A stretch of DNA of 48,661 nt from Bacillus sp. MUM 116 (GTDB lineage Bacteria; Bacillota; Bacilli; Bacillales; Cytobacillaceae): positions 1 to 48,661 of the forward strand of contig NZ_MLYR01000121.1 of the NCBI RefSeq assembly GCF_001866655.1, written 5' to 3'. The translations under genes and the position numbers were made by a program. Within the stretch, counting starts at the first letter, position 1, and the number at the start of each line of letters is the position of its first letter. The notes beneath the pieces were generated by a model. It was not told the origin of the DNA. It did no database searches and worked only from the letters and a program-made list of their open reading frames with translations. Shown here piece by piece: positions 48,627 to 48,661 of this stretch.

Positions 48627-48661
48627 TTATTTTTTTATCACAAGTTTTAACGGTGCAGGTA
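48627..48661 (-). CDS. Possible C-terminal end of a gene cut by the window edge
   Basis: The minus strand shows an open frame ending PAPLKLVIKK before a TAA at 48627-48629, five bases from a strong terminator. The location fits a real gene end, but the piece is too short to identify. Confidence 0.35.
   Translation of the reverse strand, partial: PAPLKLVIKK

Overview
This window is chromosomal DNA from an endospore-forming, low-GC Bacillaceae bacterium. Gene content and the organisation of the cobalamin genes look like Neobacillus, Priestia or Mesobacillus; this is an inference from gene order and protein similarity recalled from memory, with no database search. Supporting signs are an alpha/beta-type small acid-soluble spore protein, AGGAGG-type ribosome sites, GTG/TTG starts, AT-rich intergenic DNA, a YrhE/YjgC-type formate dehydrogenase, and an oxygen-independent cbi operon in the order known from Bacillus (Priestia) megaterium. 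No rRNA, tRNA, prophage, intact insertion sequence or CRISPR array was seen.

Layout, left to right. 1-2.7 kb: small spore-type and coiled-coil proteins, a YdeI/OmpD-type protein and a MalY/PatB C-S lyase with its own palindromic control region. 3.0-5.3 kb: a feoA-feoB ferrous iron operon in which FeoB is made as two overlapping proteins. 5.5-7.4 kb: a YurR-type FAD amino-acid oxidase, an array of seven 52-bp hairpin repeats and a spore protein gene. 7.4-13.5 kb: a one-strand island of GNAT acyltransferase, amino-acid permease, M20 deacylase, enolase-superfamily racemase/epimerase and its own regulator, with a promoter and two palindromes in front; it fits a D-amino-acid or N-acyl-amino-acid/dipeptide salvage route. 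13.6-19.9 kb: single genes including a paired SMR exporter, an mhqP-mhqO quinone-detoxification operon with three MhqR-like operators, an aminopeptidase P and an SDR enzyme.

19.9-20.2 kb holds a TxpA/RatA-like type I toxin-antitoxin locus: a 27-residue holin-like toxin gene convergent with an antisense RNA. A degraded second copy of the RNA part sits at 43.3 kb. 20.4-25.3 kb is a formate dehydrogenase region: fdhD and an MpsC/DUF2294 gene diverge from fdhA plus a DUF1641 partner, whose leader contains an intrinsic terminator.

25.3-40.3 kb is one long leftward cobalamin operon: cbiW-cbiH60-cbiX-cbiJ-cbiC-cbiD-cbiET-cbiL-cbiF-cbiG-cbiA-cobT-cobA-pduX-nicO. It covers cobalt uptake, chelation, ring contraction, methylation, amidation, lower-ligand activation and the aminopropanol-linker kinase. 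In front lie two tandem cobalamin riboswitches, each with its own terminator. 40.4-48.6 kb is an accessory mix: an unknown protein, a decayed Uma2-type nuclease, a pRiA4b ORF-3 family protein, SelO, an orphan sdpR-sdpI pair, and a 781-residue protein joining an unusual Asp-rich N-terminal region to a complete prenyl diphosphate synthase. That fusion, the repeat array, the toxin-antitoxin pair with its orphan copy and the tandem riboswitches are the most interesting elements.
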